The notes under the pieces were generated by a model. The model was not told where the DNA came from. It ran no database searches and worked only from the letters and a program-made list of their open reading frames with translations. The translations under genes were made by a program, and so were the position numbers. Positions 6,642 to 6,694 of a DNA stretch of 6,694 nt are shown piece after piece. Origin of the DNA: an uncultured Sediminibacterium sp. GTDB taxonomy: Bacteria > Bacteroidota > Bacteroidia > Chitinophagales > Chitinophagaceae. The stretch is taken from contig CALEST010000294.1 of the NCBI GenBank assembly GCA_937907555.1, positions 1-6,694 of the forward strand. The letters are read 5' to 3'. Within the stretch, counting starts at the first letter, position 1; each line of letters starts with the position of its first letter.

Positions 6642-6694
6642 TCTACTTTTTTTTGCGTGAATCAGTACTAGTTTAGAATTGGCGTCATGCAAAA

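Noticed and set aside
1..6694. tRNA, rRNA, CRISPR array, insertion sequence or defence system
   Set aside because: No spaced direct repeats, tRNA-like cloverleaf, transposase motif or defence-gene motif was seen; the window reads as ordinary chromosomal genes.

Overview
The window looks like chromosomal DNA from a Bacteroidota bacterium, perhaps a Chitinophagaceae-like lineage, though rank below phylum cannot be read from it. The evidence is TAnnTTTG-type -7 promoter elements upstream of three minus-strand genes, no clear Shine-Dalgarno sequences before the starts, A/T-rich leaders, and a LruC-domain lipoprotein of a kind common in that phylum.

Layout, left to right. At the left edge (1-41, minus) is the first 13 codons of a probable exported protein with its own -7 element. 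Next is a complete katG (139-2364, minus), a bifunctional catalase-peroxidase with a strong terminator at 88-120 and a compact promoter at 2396-2439. That promoter carries an inverted repeat around the -7 box and a direct repeat at -33. Behind katG, on the same strand but separated by a hairpin terminator (2458-2485), is a 700-residue LruC/DUF4114-type lipoprotein gene (2506-4608). A 240-bp intergenic region (4609-4848) holds the lipoprotein promoter, its roughly 110-nt leader and a 16-bp palindrome. It is shared with a divergently transcribed exported phosphodiesterase/alkaline-phosphatase-superfamily enzyme (4849-6078, plus). The last gene (6075-6641, minus) is an unrecognised, probably cytoplasmic, 188-residue protein. 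It converges on the phosphatase gene so closely that both TAG stop codons share the palindrome CTAG.

The genes do not form one pathway. katG is a stand-alone cytoplasmic peroxide-defence unit. The lipoprotein and the phosphatase are envelope proteins with separate promoters. I see no RNA gene, CRISPR array, insertion sequence or phage gene, and no strong sign of a new multi-gene system. The points most worth a second look are the katG promoter architecture, the palindrome and start-site question of the phosphatase, its serine in place of the usual NPP-family threonine, the shared stop codons, and the unknown protein at the right edge.
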